In this document: one piece after another, positions 16,204 through 24,132 of the stretch
Numbering within the stretch: position 1 is the stretch's first letter
How the letters are laid out: every line of letters starts with the position of its first letter
NCBI GenBank assembly: GCA_900767415.1
Contig: CAAFYZ010000027.1
Span: 1-38,950, forward strand
Reading direction: 5' to 3'
Source of the DNA: Clostridia bacterium
GTDB taxonomy: Bacteria; Bacillota; Clostridia; Oscillospirales; CAG-272
Length of the DNA: 38,950 nucleotides
Notes under the pieces: model-generated
Told to the model about the DNA's origin: nothing
The model's database searches: none
Seen by the model: the letters and a program-made list of their open reading frames with translations, nothing else
Translations under genes and position numbers: made by a program

Positions 16204-17765
16204 AAACCGAAAAAAGAAAGACAGGCGGCGTCCGACCGCTCGCTCTTTTGCTTCTCGTCCCGCTCTTATTTCTGACGCTGACCTCTTGCGGGAAGTTTTC
16301 TTACACCGAGTCGGATCTCTCGGGGTATCTGACGCTCTCGCGCGAGGATTATATGGGACTGACGCTCACCGTCGCCATCGACCCCGTGAGCGACATGAAG
16401 GTGGAGGAGCGGATTCTGAAACTCCGGTATCAGTACCGCAACAGCACGCCCGAGCGCGACGGTGCCAGTCTCAAAAATCAGACCGTGACGGCGGGCGACG
16501 TGCTTTCGATTTACTATCAGGGATATTCCGTCGATGAAAACGGGAAGAAAACCTATCTCGACAACACCTGCAACTTTTCGGGCGGGCTGTCCGATCTCGG
16601 GATCGGCTCGGGGAGTTTTATCTCCGGGTTCGAGTACGGACTTCTCGGGAAGAATCCGAAGGATTATTCGGTATTGAAGATTCTTAAGACGGGGACGATC
16701 GCAGAGGACACGATCCTTTACGCCGACTTCGTCGCCTATTATCCCGACGGCAGTGTAAAGAATGCGACGAACGCGCGACTGGACTTTTCGACGGACCTCG
16801 ACGCCGAGTACGGCGAGGGATTCCGCGCCGCCCTGCTCGGGAAGCCGATCGGCACGGCGGTAAAGGCGTTCACCGCTACCGTGAAGTCCGATGCGACACC
16901 GACTAAGATCGCGTACAGCGACTTCAAGCCGAACTTCCGCACGACGGGAGAAGAGAATCCCATCGTCGTGAAGACCCGTTTCCCCTACGATTACAGCACC
17001 GAGTCCATGCGGTTGAAGACGGTATATTTCAACGTATGGATCGACAGTGCCGTCCTGTATACTGCCCCCGAGTTTGACGATGCGTTCGTTAAGGACAAAC
17101 TGAAGATGAGCGAAGAGGATCTCGCCGCCTTTGAGGGCGAGACGCTCACCGACAGAGCGCGGGCAAGCATCCGCAAGACGCTGGAAGAAGAATACGAGAC
17201 AGGCAAGCGAAAGCTCGCGGAAGAGGAACTCTGGAAGGTTCTGAAGCAGAAAGCCGTGGTTTCCAAACTGCCGAAGAGTGCCGTCGAGTCGGTCGAGCAG
17301 GAGTACCTTGACGACCTGCAGAAGAAGTACGCCACCTATATCGAGAATTACGGCAGCAGCATCGGCGGGCTGGAGGCATTCGCAAATGAGTATTACCGTC
17401 TGAACGGCTCGACCACCTATAAAGAATATATCCACAAGCAGGCGGAAGACGTCGTCAAGGAAAAACTCATTTTCTATGACATCCTCCGAAAAGAGAAGAA
17501 ACTGCCGACAGGAGACGAGTATCAGAAGCTTTACGACAAGGCGGTCGACGATGCGTTAAGTTACTATATCTCCCAGTCGTCGTACAATAAGGATTCGTTC
17601 GAGAGCGAGGAAAAGTACAACGAGGCAGTCGCCAATCTGAAAAAGAATCTTCTCTCCTACTACGGCGAAGAGTATTTCAGAGAGCAGGCGTACTACGAGG
17701 CACTGATGGAATATCTTCTGGACAATATGACGATTCTCACCACATATCCGGACGGCGCATTGTAA
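16200..17765 (+). CDS. Trigger-factor-like lipoprotein with FKBP-type PPIase domain
   Basis: A 521-residue protein with a lipoprotein signal (lipobox LTSC, Cys30). The mature part starts GKFSYTESDLSGY. An FKBP-like domain follows: AGDVLSIYYQGYSVDENGK (residues 98-116) and IGSGSFISGFEYGLLGKNP (135-153), which match the trigger-factor pattern GDxVxIxYxG and GxFIPGFExxLxG. The C-terminal half is helical with the trigger-factor chaperone-arm layout (KLPKSAVESVEQEYLDDL, then paired long helices). The ribosome-binding N-terminal domain of cytosolic trigger factor is absent and replaced by the lipid anchor. It is likely an extracytoplasmic prolyl isomerase or chaperone, comparable in role to PrsA. 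AAGGAGG (16186-16192) is a perfect ribosome-binding site and the start overlaps the rnhA stop. Confidence 0.84.
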   Translation: MKTEKRKTGGVRPLALLLLVPLLFLTLTSCGKFSYTESDLSGYLTLSREDYMGLTLTVAIDPVSDMKVEERILKLRYQYRNSTPERDGASLKNQTVTAGDVLSIYYQGYSVDENGKKTYLDNTCNFSGGLSDLGIGSGSFISGFEYGLLGKNPKDYSVLKILKTGTIAEDTILYADFVAYYPDGSVKNATNARLDFSTDLDAEYGEGFRAALLGKPIGTAVKAFTATVKSDATPTKIAYSDFKPNFRTTGEENPIVVKTRFPYDYSTESMRLKTVYFNVWIDSAVLYTAPEFDDAFVKDKLKMSEEDLAAFEGETLTDRARASIRKTLEEEYETGKRKLAEEELWKVLKQKAVVSKLPKSAVESVEQEYLDDLQKKYATYIENYGSSIGGLEAFANEYYRLNGSTTYKEYIHKQAEDVVKEKLIFYDILRKEKKLPTGDEYQKLYDKAVDDALSYYISQSSYNKDSFESEEKYNEAVANLKKNLLSYYGEEYFREQAYYEALMEYLLDNMTILTTYPDGAL

Positions 17766-17790
17766 TTCCAAAAAGACGCTTTGAAAAACA

Positions 17791-17839
17791 AAAACACGCA
17801 AAAATGCAAAGAAAATATTGCATTTTTGCGTGTTTTTTT
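17791..17839 (+). terminator. Strong terminator after the foldase-like lipoprotein operon
   Basis: A perfect 18-bp stem (17791-17808 with 17819-17836), a ten-base loop and a run of seven T. It has the same design as the rnmV terminator (a long perfect stem with a ten-base AAGAAAA-type loop) and may work in both directions. Confidence 0.93.
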
Positions 17840-18100
17840 GCGGTTCGACGGAAAAAGAAGAGGAAAACGCAAAAGAGACGACCTCCCCTCTTTTCTATCT
17901 TCGGCGAGGGCGCGTGCGTCGGAAGAAAAAGGGGGAGAGGGAAACGTGCGGGAGAGGACGGCGCGCACGTGCCGAAGAGTCCTTTCCCTCTTGTTCGCCT
18001 TTTCTTTTTTTTGCATCCGCTCCGCGGGGGAGGATGGGGCAAACGGGTATTTTTTACGCAAAAGTTTACAAAATCTGCCCCTCTCCCCTAAAAATTTTTC
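17840..18100. other. Intergenic stretch with no recognised gene
   Basis: About 260 bases of alternating purine-rich and pyrimidine-rich sequence. Several overlapping open frames exist but none has a ribosome-binding site or family resemblance. One hairpin is visible (ACGTGCG at 17944-17950 with CGCACGT at 17964-17970) and a small palindrome CCGCTCCGCGG near 18018. I looked for signal-recognition-particle RNA and 6S RNA hallmarks and did not see them. Confidence 0.6.
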
Positions 18101-18129
18101 TTGACTTTACGCGCGCTTTATTATATAAT
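18101..18129 (+). promoter_or_regulatory. Promoter of rny
   Basis: TTGACT (18101-18106), a 17-bp spacer and TATAAT (18124-18129) form a near-perfect sigma-A promoter. The leader to the rny start is about 125 bases. A second weaker extended -10 (TGATATTAT, 18207-18215) lies inside the leader. Confidence 0.83.
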
Positions 18130-18261
18130 AAATATGTATGAAATGAAGCCGGCTCTTTTTACCTCCGTTTCGGGTTGACGAAGGAGAAGAAAAAGCGCGT
18201 TTTATATGATATTATCTTAATTTTTGAAATTCGGTTACTTTGTAATCGGAAGGAGGTGTCT

Positions 18262-19803
18262 ATGGATATCGTTTCTATGATGATCGGTATCGCGATCGGG
18301 CTTTTGGTCGGTTTGGCGGCAGGCGTGATCGCGCGTAAGATCATCGTCGAAAAAAGACGCGGCAACGCGGAGGCGCAGGCAAAAGAAATTCTGCAGAATG
18401 CGATCCGTGATGCGGAAAGCGTCAAAAAAGAATCGATCCTTTCCGCGAAGGAAGAGATCATTCAGATGAAAAAAGAAGCGGATTTCGATGTCAAAGAGCG
18501 CCGCAAAGAAGTCTCGCGTCTGGAACGCCGCGTGACGCAGAAAGAAGAGACGCTGGACGCAAAACTGGAAGGCATCGAGAAAAAAGAAGCCGCCCTGCAG
18601 GAAAAACACCGCGAGGCGGACGAGCTGAAAGCCAAAGCGAACGAAATGCTGAATCAGCAGATCGCCGCGCTCGAGCGTGTCGCCGGGCTGAGTGCCGAGG
18701 AGGCAAAAGCCGAGCTCGTTGCAAAACTTGACAGTGAGATGCGCCATGCGACCGCGATGAAACTCGCGGAGTTCGAAGAGCAGTTCAAGGAAGACGCCGA
18801 TGTGAAGGCGAAGGACATTCTGTCTCTTGCCATTCAGAGATGTGCCGCCGACCATGTCAGCGAGGTCGCCATCTCTTCGGTACAGCTCCCGAGCGACGAC
18901 ATGAAGGGTCGTATCATCGGACGCGAAGGACGCAACATCCGCGCGATCGAGAACCTGACGGGCGTCGAGCTGATCATCGACGACACACCGGACGTCATCA
19001 CGGTCTCCGGCTTTGATCCCGTGCGCCGCGAGGTGGCGCGCATCGCTCTTGAAAAACTGATTGCCGACGGCAGAATTCATCCCGCCCGCATCGAAGAGAT
19101 GATCGAGAAGGCGAGAAAAGAAGTCGAGACGTCCATGAAGCAGGCAGGCGAAAAGGCAGTCTTTGAGACGGGCGTACACGGTCTGCACCCCGAGATGATC
19201 CGTCTGCTTGGCAAGATGAAGTACCGTACTTCCTACGGGCAGAACGCCCTGCGTCATTCGATCGAGGTTTCGATGCTTGCCGGCGTAATTGCCGACGAGA
19301 TGGGTGCCGACGTGACCATGGCGCGCCGTGCGGGACTGCTGCACGACATCGGAAAGGCGGTAACCGCCGAGGTCGAGGGATCGCACGTACAGCTCGGCGT
19401 GGAGATCGCGACCAAGTACCACGAGAACAAGGAGATCATTCACGCGATCGAGGCGCACCACAACGATGTGGACCCGACCTCCGTGCTTGACTTCATCATT
19501 CAGGCGGCAGACGCCATCAGCGCGGCAAGACCCGGCGCGCGCAGAGAAGATGTGGAAAACTACATCAAGAGACTTCAGAAACTGGAAGAGGTCGCAGGCG
19601 ATTTCAAGGGCGTCGAGAAGACCTTCGCCATTCAGGCAGGGCGTGAAGTTCGCATCATGGTAAAGCCCGACGTCATCGACGACGACAGCATGAAGATTCT
19701 CGCCCACGACATCGCAAGAAAGATCGAGGCGGAACTCAATTATCCCGGACAGATCAAGGTCAGTGTCATCAGAGAGGCACGATATGTTGACTACGCCAAA
19801 TAA
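18262..19803 (+). CDS. rny: Ribonuclease Y
   Basis: A 513-residue membrane-anchored endoribonuclease that starts mRNA decay in many Firmicutes. In order: N-terminal membrane helix (about 4-24, MMIGIAIGLLVGLAAGVIA), a long Lys/Glu-rich coiled coil (about 30-200), the KH RNA-binding domain with GRIIGREGRNIRAIE near 217, and the HD domain with LLHDIGKA, where His361 and Asp362 are the metal-binding pair. The C-terminal part (GAEKTF-like GVEKTFAIQAGREVRI) is typical. Length is normal. AAGGAGGTG (18250-18258) fixes the start at 18262. ymdB follows on the same strand but behind a hairpin terminator, so the two may be only partly co-transcribed. Confidence 0.97.
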   Translation: MDIVSMMIGIAIGLLVGLAAGVIARKIIVEKRRGNAEAQAKEILQNAIRDAESVKKESILSAKEEIIQMKKEADFDVKERRKEVSRLERRVTQKEETLDAKLEGIEKKEAALQEKHREADELKAKANEMLNQQIAALERVAGLSAEEAKAELVAKLDSEMRHATAMKLAEFEEQFKEDADVKAKDILSLAIQRCAADHVSEVAISSVQLPSDDMKGRIIGREGRNIRAIENLTGVELIIDDTPDVITVSGFDPVRREVARIALEKLIADGRIHPARIEEMIEKARKEVETSMKQAGEKAVFETGVHGLHPEMIRLLGKMKYRTSYGQNALRHSIEVSMLAGVIADEMGADVTMARRAGLLHDIGKAVTAEVEGSHVQLGVEIATKYHENKEIIHAIEAHHNDVDPTSVLDFIIQAADAISAARPGARREDVENYIKRLQKLEEVAGDFKGVEKTFAIQAGREVRIMVKPDVIDDDSMKILAHDIARKIEAELNYPGQIKVSVIREARYVDYAK

Positions 19804-19989
19804 TTTTTGACGGTTTTTGACGGCGTCTGCCGCGCATCTTCGCCGACCGTGTTTCTTGCCGTATGTATATACGGCTGGCGAAACCGGTCGACGAACCTGC
19901 ATCGACATCCGCTCGCCAAAAACGGGAGGAATGGGATAGGATAGGGAAGACAAAAGTCTTTCCGAAAACGCAAGGCCAAAAAAGAAAAG

Positions 19990-20024
19990 AGGATATAAGC
20001 GCAACTTTGCCTTATATCCTTTTT
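19990..20024 (+). terminator. Terminator between rny and ymdB
   Basis: AGGATATAAG (19990-19999) pairs with CTTATATCCT (20011-20020) around an eleven-base loop, followed by TTTT. Upstream in the same 288-base gap are other foldable pieces: GCCGTAT with ATACGGC around GTAT (19858-19875) and TGGCGA with TCGCCA (19876-19919). Confidence 0.78.
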
Positions 20025-20091
20025 CAAATCAGAGAGTCGGCGGGGACGACGCGCCGACACCGGAAAAATCTGCGGAAAAGAGGAAAGCGAT

Positions 20092-20865
20092 ATGAAAATT
20101 CTCGCCGTCGGCGATGTGACAAGCCCCGCAGGGGTAGAACATCTCGCCGTGCATCTGTGGGAGGTGCGGCGGACATACGGCATTGATTTTTGCATTGTCA
20201 ATGCGGAAAACGCGTCGCTGATTACCGGCGCGTCGCCCGAGCAGGCAGAACTTCTCCTGCGCTCGGGTGCCGACGTGCTGACGGGCGGGAATCATACGCT
20301 CCGCAACCGCGCGATCTACACCGCGCTCGACGACACCGAGGCGCTTCTGCGCCCGCTGAACTTCGGCGCGGAGGCGGCAGGGCACGGATATGCGATCTTC
20401 GACACGCCCCTGTGCCGTGTCCTCGTGATCAATGCGATGGGGAACGTACACATGGAGCCGACGCTGGACTCGCCTTACGGGGCGATCGACCGCCTGCTTG
20501 CGCGGGAGGCGGGACGCTACGACGTCTCCGTATTGGATCTGCACGCGGAGGCGACGGGTGAAAAACTCGCGCTCGCCTTCGCCTACGACGGACGCCTGTC
20601 CGTCGTCTTCGGCACGCACACCCATGTGCCGACCGCGGATCTGAAGATTCTGCCGCGCGGCACGGGCTATGTCAGCGACCTAGGTATGTGCGGGGAGTCG
20701 GGCGGCGTGCTCGGCATGGATCCTGCGAGCGTCGTGCGGCGTATGCGCACCCACCTGCCGGAAAAGTTCGTCCCCGCACAGGGGGCGCCCGTCGCAGACG
20801 GCGTGATTTTTACCGTGGACGAACACACGGGGAAGACCGTATCCTGCGAGCGGATTTCTTTCTGA
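20092..20865 (+). CDS. ymdB: YmdB-family metallophosphoesterase (cyclic nucleotide phosphodiesterase type)
   Basis: A 257-residue protein, close to the family's 264. The di-metal ligands are all visible: Asp8 in VGDV, Glu39 and Asn40 in VNAEN, Asn67 and His68 in GGNH, His151 in LDLHAE, and His176 and His178 in GTHTHV. YmdB of Bacillus subtilis hydrolyses 2',3'-cyclic mononucleotides, affects biofilm and motility decisions and lies directly downstream of rny, as here. The loop after Asp8 (TSPAGVEHL) differs from the usual VGKPGR-like sequence, which may alter the substrate. AGAGGAAAG (20078-20088 region) precedes the start. spoVS, often next in this locus, is not present; mnmG follows. Confidence 0.93.
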   Translation: MKILAVGDVTSPAGVEHLAVHLWEVRRTYGIDFCIVNAENASLITGASPEQAELLLRSGADVLTGGNHTLRNRAIYTALDDTEALLRPLNFGAEAAGHGYAIFDTPLCRVLVINAMGNVHMEPTLDSPYGAIDRLLAREAGRYDVSVLDLHAEATGEKLALAFAYDGRLSVVFGTHTHVPTADLKILPRGTGYVSDLGMCGESGGVLGMDPASVVRRMRTHLPEKFVPAQGAPVADGVIFTVDEHTGKTVSCERISF

Positions 20866-20881
20866 TCTTTCTGAATATATA

Positions 20882-20909
20882 TTGTTTTGTAAAGAAAAAT
20901 TGTCATAAT
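20882..20909 (+). promoter_or_regulatory. Probable promoter of mnmG
   Basis: TTGTTT (20882-20887), 16 bases, then TGTCATAAT with CATAAT at 20904-20909. The extended TG supports it although both boxes deviate from consensus. Confidence 0.5.
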
Positions 20910-20986
20910 CGCTGTCGCTATGCGAAAATATCGGAAATGACGGCGAAAGATACAATTGGATTTTCTTGACTTGAGGAAACAAAAAC

Positions 20987-22915
20987 ATGAACTCTGAAAA
21001 TCGGACACAGGTCGCCGTCATCGGCGCCGGGCACGCGGGCATCGAGGCGGCACTCGCCGCGGCGCGGCTCGGGTTGGATACGGTTTTATTCACCATCAAT
21101 CTCGATGCGGTCGCGAACCTGCCGTGCAACCCGTCGATCGGCGGGAGCGGCAAGGGACACCTCGTCTTTGAGATTGACGCCCTCGGCGGCGAGATGGGAT
21201 ACGCCGCGGATCTCGTTACGTTGCAGTCGCGCACGCTGAACCTCGGCAAGGGCGCGGCAGTCCATGCAAAGAGGATACAGGCGGACAGAGCGCGCTATCG
21301 CGCGATTATGAAGCATACGCTCGAAGAGCAGGAGCATCTGCGCCTTCTGCAGGCGCAGATCGTCGACATCGGCACGGAAGGGGGAGAGGACGGGCATCCT
21401 CACGTCGTCTCGGTAACGACCGACCTCGGTGAAGTCTTCTTCGCCGAGCGCGTGATCGTCGCGACGGGAACCTATCTCGAGAGTTGTATTTTCGTCGGGG
21501 AAAAGACCTTTTCCGCAGGACCGGACGGCTTGATGCCCTCTCACGGACTTTCGGCGGCACTCGAGCGCCTCGGCGTGCCGCTTCTGCGGTTCAAGACGGG
21601 GACACCCGCACGGGTGAACCGCCGTTCCATCGACTTCTCCCGCCTCGAAGTGCAAAACGGAGAAGAAGAGCCGATCCCTTATTCCGCCCGCACGCCCGAG
21701 GACTACCTTGACGGCACGCCCGCCATCCCCTGCCACGTGGTCTACACCAACGGGGAGACGCACCGCATCATTCGCGACAATCTCGGACGAAGTGCCATGT
21801 ATTCGGGGAACATCGTCGGCACGGGACCCCGCTATTGCCCTTCCATAGAGACAAAACTCGTCCGCTTCGCGGATAAGGACCGCCATCAGCTTTTCATCGA
21901 GCCGTGCGGAAGAGATACCGACGAGATGTACATTCAGGGCTTTTCCACCTCTATGCCCGTCGATGTGCAGAAGGAAATGCTCGCGTCTCTCGACGGCTTT
22001 GAGCACGCCGAGATCATGCGCTATGCGTACGCGATCGAATACGACTGCGCCGAGCCGACCGCCATGCTCCCGACACTGGAATTCAAGAGCATCGGCGGAC
22101 TTTACGGCGCGGGACAGTTCAACGGCACGTCGGGGTACGAAGAGGCGGCGGCGCAGGGACTTGTCGCGGGGATCAACGCCGCACTCTCGCTGAAAGGGGA
22201 AGAGCCGATGATTCTCACCCGCGACAGTTCCTACATCGGCACATTGATCGACGATCTCGTTACCAAAGGGACGAACGAGCCCTACCGCATTATGACCTCG
22301 CGGAGCGAATATCGTCTTCTTCTCCGACAGGACAACGCCGATCTGCGCCTGACGCCGATCGGACACCGCGTCGGGCTGATCGGAGAAGAGCGGTACGCCC
22401 GTTTCCTTGAGAAAAAACGGCAGATCGAAGAGGAGATCTCCCGTCTCGAACATACCGTCCTCCCGCCGAGCGAGGAGGTGAACGCCCTGCTCCTCGCCGT
22501 CGGCTCTGCGCCGATCACGACGGGGATCACGCTCGCCGCCCTCCTGCGCCGTCCCGAGATCACCTATGAGGCACTCGCACCGATCGACAAGGAGCGACCG
22601 CCGCTCTCCCGCGCCGTCTGCACGACCGCACGGATCTCGGTGAAGTACGAAGGATATATCCGTCGGGAGACCGAGGAGGCAAGACGGCAAAAGCAATTGG
22701 AAGAAAAACGTCTGCCTCCCGACATCGACTATGAGAAGATCCGCGGACTCCGTCTCGAATCGGCGGAAAAACTCGCGAAGATCCGCCCGTTGAACATCGG
22801 GCAGGCGTCGAGAATCAGCGGGGTGAACCCCGCCGACATCAGCGTCCTTCTGATCACGCTTTCCGCAGGGTATCCGAAGCGTTCCGAGCGGGGAACGCAA
22901 AAAGAGGAAGAATAA
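20987..22915 (+). CDS. mnmG: tRNA uridine-34 carboxymethylaminomethyl-modifying enzyme MnmG (GidA)
   Basis: A 642-residue FAD enzyme that, with the GTPase MnmE, installs the carboxymethylaminomethyl group at wobble U34 of certain tRNAs. The N-terminal FAD site is VAVIGAGHAGIEAALAAARL (GxGxxG at Gly13, 15, 18), followed by NLPCNPSIGGSGKGHL and the family-specific GTSGYEEAAAQGLVAGINA and RSEYRLLLRQDNADLRL. The C-terminal helical region for tRNA/MnmE binding ends near VNPADISVLLI. One loop reads LNLGKGAAVHAKRIQADRAR where the common form is LNxSKGPAVRAxRAQADK, a moderate divergence. GAGG (20973-20976) supports the start. mnmE is not in the window. Confidence 0.97.
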   Translation: MNSENRTQVAVIGAGHAGIEAALAAARLGLDTVLFTINLDAVANLPCNPSIGGSGKGHLVFEIDALGGEMGYAADLVTLQSRTLNLGKGAAVHAKRIQADRARYRAIMKHTLEEQEHLRLLQAQIVDIGTEGGEDGHPHVVSVTTDLGEVFFAERVIVATGTYLESCIFVGEKTFSAGPDGLMPSHGLSAALERLGVPLLRFKTGTPARVNRRSIDFSRLEVQNGEEEPIPYSARTPEDYLDGTPAIPCHVVYTNGETHRIIRDNLGRSAMYSGNIVGTGPRYCPSIETKLVRFADKDRHQLFIEPCGRDTDEMYIQGFSTSMPVDVQKEMLASLDGFEHAEIMRYAYAIEYDCAEPTAMLPTLEFKSIGGLYGAGQFNGTSGYEEAAAQGLVAGINAALSLKGEEPMILTRDSSYIGTLIDDLVTKGTNEPYRIMTSRSEYRLLLRQDNADLRLTPIGHRVGLIGEERYARFLEKKRQIEEEISRLEHTVLPPSEEVNALLLAVGSAPITTGITLAALLRRPEITYEALAPIDKERPPLSRAVCTTARISVKYEGYIRRETEEARRQKQLEEKRLPPDIDYEKIRGLRLESAEKLAKIRPLNIGQASRISGVNPADISVLLITLSAGYPKRSERGTQKEEE

Positions 22916-22923
22916 AAACACCA

Positions 22924-22975
22924 CGAAAAAAGAGAGCACCCCACCCTCCGGGAGACCGGTCGGGCAGGGTGCTCT
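22924..22975. terminator. Converging terminator for mnmG and spoVM
   Basis: AGAGCACCC (22933-22941) pairs with GGGTGCTCT (22967-22975). On the minus strand the stem runs straight into a T-run (the A-run at 22926-22931), so it is best placed to end spoVM. On the plus strand the following bases are less T-rich, so mnmG termination is weaker. Confidence 0.82.
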
Positions 22976-22981
22976 ATGTTG

Positions 22982-23059
22982 TTATTTTTTCTTCACGCCG
23001 AAGATCTTTGCGAGGATCGGCGAGAGAAATTTCGGTGAACGGATGACGATGATCTTCAT
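22982..23059 (-). CDS. spoVM: SpoVM, 25-residue spore coat/cortex assembly peptide
   Basis: A 25-codon reading frame, below the usual gene-calling limit. The peptide starts MKIIVIRSPKFL and ends in GVKKK, with a second proline at position 14. Compared with Bacillus subtilis SpoVM (26 residues, MKFYTIKLPKFLGG at its start), Met1, Lys2, Ile6, Pro9, Lys10, Phe11, Leu12 and Ile15 are identical, and the whole forms an amphipathic helix with a basic tail. SpoVM sits on the curved outer forespore membrane, anchors SpoIVA and is required for coat and cortex formation. A ribosome-binding site (GGGAG, 23066-23070) precedes the start by six bases, a strong terminator lies two dozen bases beyond the stop, and a sigma-E-like -10 box lies upstream. 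This points to an endospore-forming lineage. Confidence 0.88.
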   Translation of the reverse strand: MKIIVIRSPKFLSPILAKIFGVKKK

Positions 23060-23072
23060 ACGTGGCTCCCTT

Positions 23073-23089
23073 CCGCCGTCGGGCGGCGG
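23073..23089 (-). promoter_or_regulatory. Hairpin in the spoVM leader
   Basis: CCGCCG (23073-23078) pairs with CGGCGG (23084-23089) around a five-base loop, just upstream of the spoVM ribosome-binding site. It might stabilise the short mRNA or tune translation; nothing here proves a role. Confidence 0.5.
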
Positions 23090-23130
23090 TTGCTGATCGG
23101 GCGCGCGGGTGCGCCGTGCGTCCCGTTATC

Positions 23131-23138
23131 AGTGTATG
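23131..23138 (-). promoter_or_regulatory. Possible sigma-E-type -10 element for spoVM
   Basis: Minus-strand CATACACT fits the sigma-E -10 consensus CATACAnT and lies 72 bases before the spoVM start. No convincing sigma-E -35 element is seen about 14 bases upstream, so this is tentative. In Bacillus subtilis spoVM is a sigma-E gene. Confidence 0.3.
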
Positions 23139-23161
23139 AAAACGAGCGCGTTGCGTTCCCC

Positions 23162-23914
23162 TTATTTTTTGCGGAAAGCGAGGAGGTTTTTTAGCATCTT
23201 TTCACTGTTTTCAAACTTTTCGCGCGAAGTACGGTCGGTTTTCTCGGTAAATTCCGTCAGCGCACGGAGACAGATGACGGTATCTTCGGGGAACTCCGCG
23301 AGCAGAGGCAGAGAGCCGAAGTCGACGGAGGAGAGATAGATTCCGTCCCCCCCGTCGGTCAGGCGGACCCCCTCCCTCCCCGCGGCATAAGAGGCGAGCG
23401 GGACGAAAAGAGAGATGCCGTCGCGGTCGCGATAGTCTCTGTAGACACTCTCCGAGAGAAAGCAGAGATAATAGTCGCCGTAGGTCATCAGTTGCGAGAG
23501 AGTGGCGGCGTCCTGCTGCAAGAGGGTGCGGTTGACTTCCAGCTCGTGGTTCTTTTCGATTTCTTTGATCTCGTCGGGGGTGAGGGAAAAGAGTGTTTTC
23601 AGACTGACGCTCACTTTGCCGTTGCCGTCAAAGTCTTCGCCGATGCGGGTAAGATCGTCGAGAAAGGTTTCGTATTCGATGACGCCGCCGCTCGCCGAGG
23701 TGCGCTTTACCTCCCAATTCCCCGCGTAGAGAATATGAATATCGTAACTTTCGCGGGAGCAGGTCTGCAGGGTGCAGATAACGACGACGAAAATCGCGAA
23801 GAGCGCGATCAGCGTATGCCATTTGTAATGATACCAGAAATTGTCGAGCCGCTTCCAAAGCGGCGAATTTCCACGGATCTCGGCATCCCCGTACTTTTCT
23901 TTGTTTTCTTCCAT
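23162..23914 (-). CDS. Hypothetical one-pass membrane protein
   Basis: A 250-residue protein I cannot assign to a named family. The first 32 residues are charged (MEENKEKYGDAEIRG) and end in the aromatic motif NFWYHYKWH. A single membrane helix follows (about 33-49, HTLIALFAIFVVVICTL), and the remaining 200 residues are probably outside the cell. Short proteins beginning with a WxxLxNFWYHYKW-like motif before a lone helix are common in Clostridia, to my knowledge without a known role. AAAGGAG (23923-23929) places the start at 23914; upstream in-frame ATG codons lie before the promoter. spoVM lies 102 bases downstream on the same strand, so read-through could link the two. Confidence 0.78.
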   Translation of the reverse strand: MEENKEKYGDAEIRGNSPLWKRLDNFWYHYKWHTLIALFAIFVVVICTLQTCSRESYDIHILYAGNWEVKRTSASGGVIEYETFLDDLTRIGEDFDGNGKVSVSLKTLFSLTPDEIKEIEKNHELEVNRTLLQQDAATLSQLMTYGDYYLCFLSESVYRDYRDRDGISLFVPLASYAAGREGVRLTDGGDGIYLSSVDFGSLPLLAEFPEDTVICLRALTEFTEKTDRTSREKFENSEKMLKNLLAFRKK

Positions 23915-23960
23915 GATTTTTGCTCCTTTCTGTCCGGCGGGGCGGTTTTTCTTCTTTTTC

Positions 23961-23989
23961 ATCATACCATAACGGCGGGAGAAAATCAA
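23961..23989 (-). promoter_or_regulatory. Promoter of the one-pass membrane protein gene
   Basis: On the minus strand: TTGATT (23984-23989), a 17-bp spacer, then TATGAT (23961-23966) preceded by TGG. A good sigma-A promoter 46 bases from the start codon, indicating vegetative expression. Confidence 0.75.
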
Positions 23990-24132
23990 GGCGTCTTTTT
24001 CGGAAAGACGTGAGAATTCCGTAAATTTTCTTTCGTCGGAGGAAAAACACGGCAAAACGGCGGATATTTTCCGCGCGCTTTGGTAAAATCGACCGATTTT
24101 TGGTAGTTTATCGTCAAAAGTGGCAACCCCTC

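Noticed and set aside
17840..18100. Signal-recognition-particle RNA or 6S RNA
   Set aside because: Neither the conserved SRP apical loop nor the long central bubble structure of 6S RNA can be seen.
18134..18178. A 14-residue leader peptide frame after the rny promoter
   Set aside because: The start codon lies within five bases of the -10 box, no ribosome-binding site precedes it, and the residues show no regulatory pattern.
19858..19919. tRNA-like or structured RNA between rny and ymdB
   Set aside because: The helices do not build a tRNA cloverleaf and no tRNA consensus (T-loop, CCA-side acceptor) is present; the sequence is more likely leftover 3' untranslated DNA.
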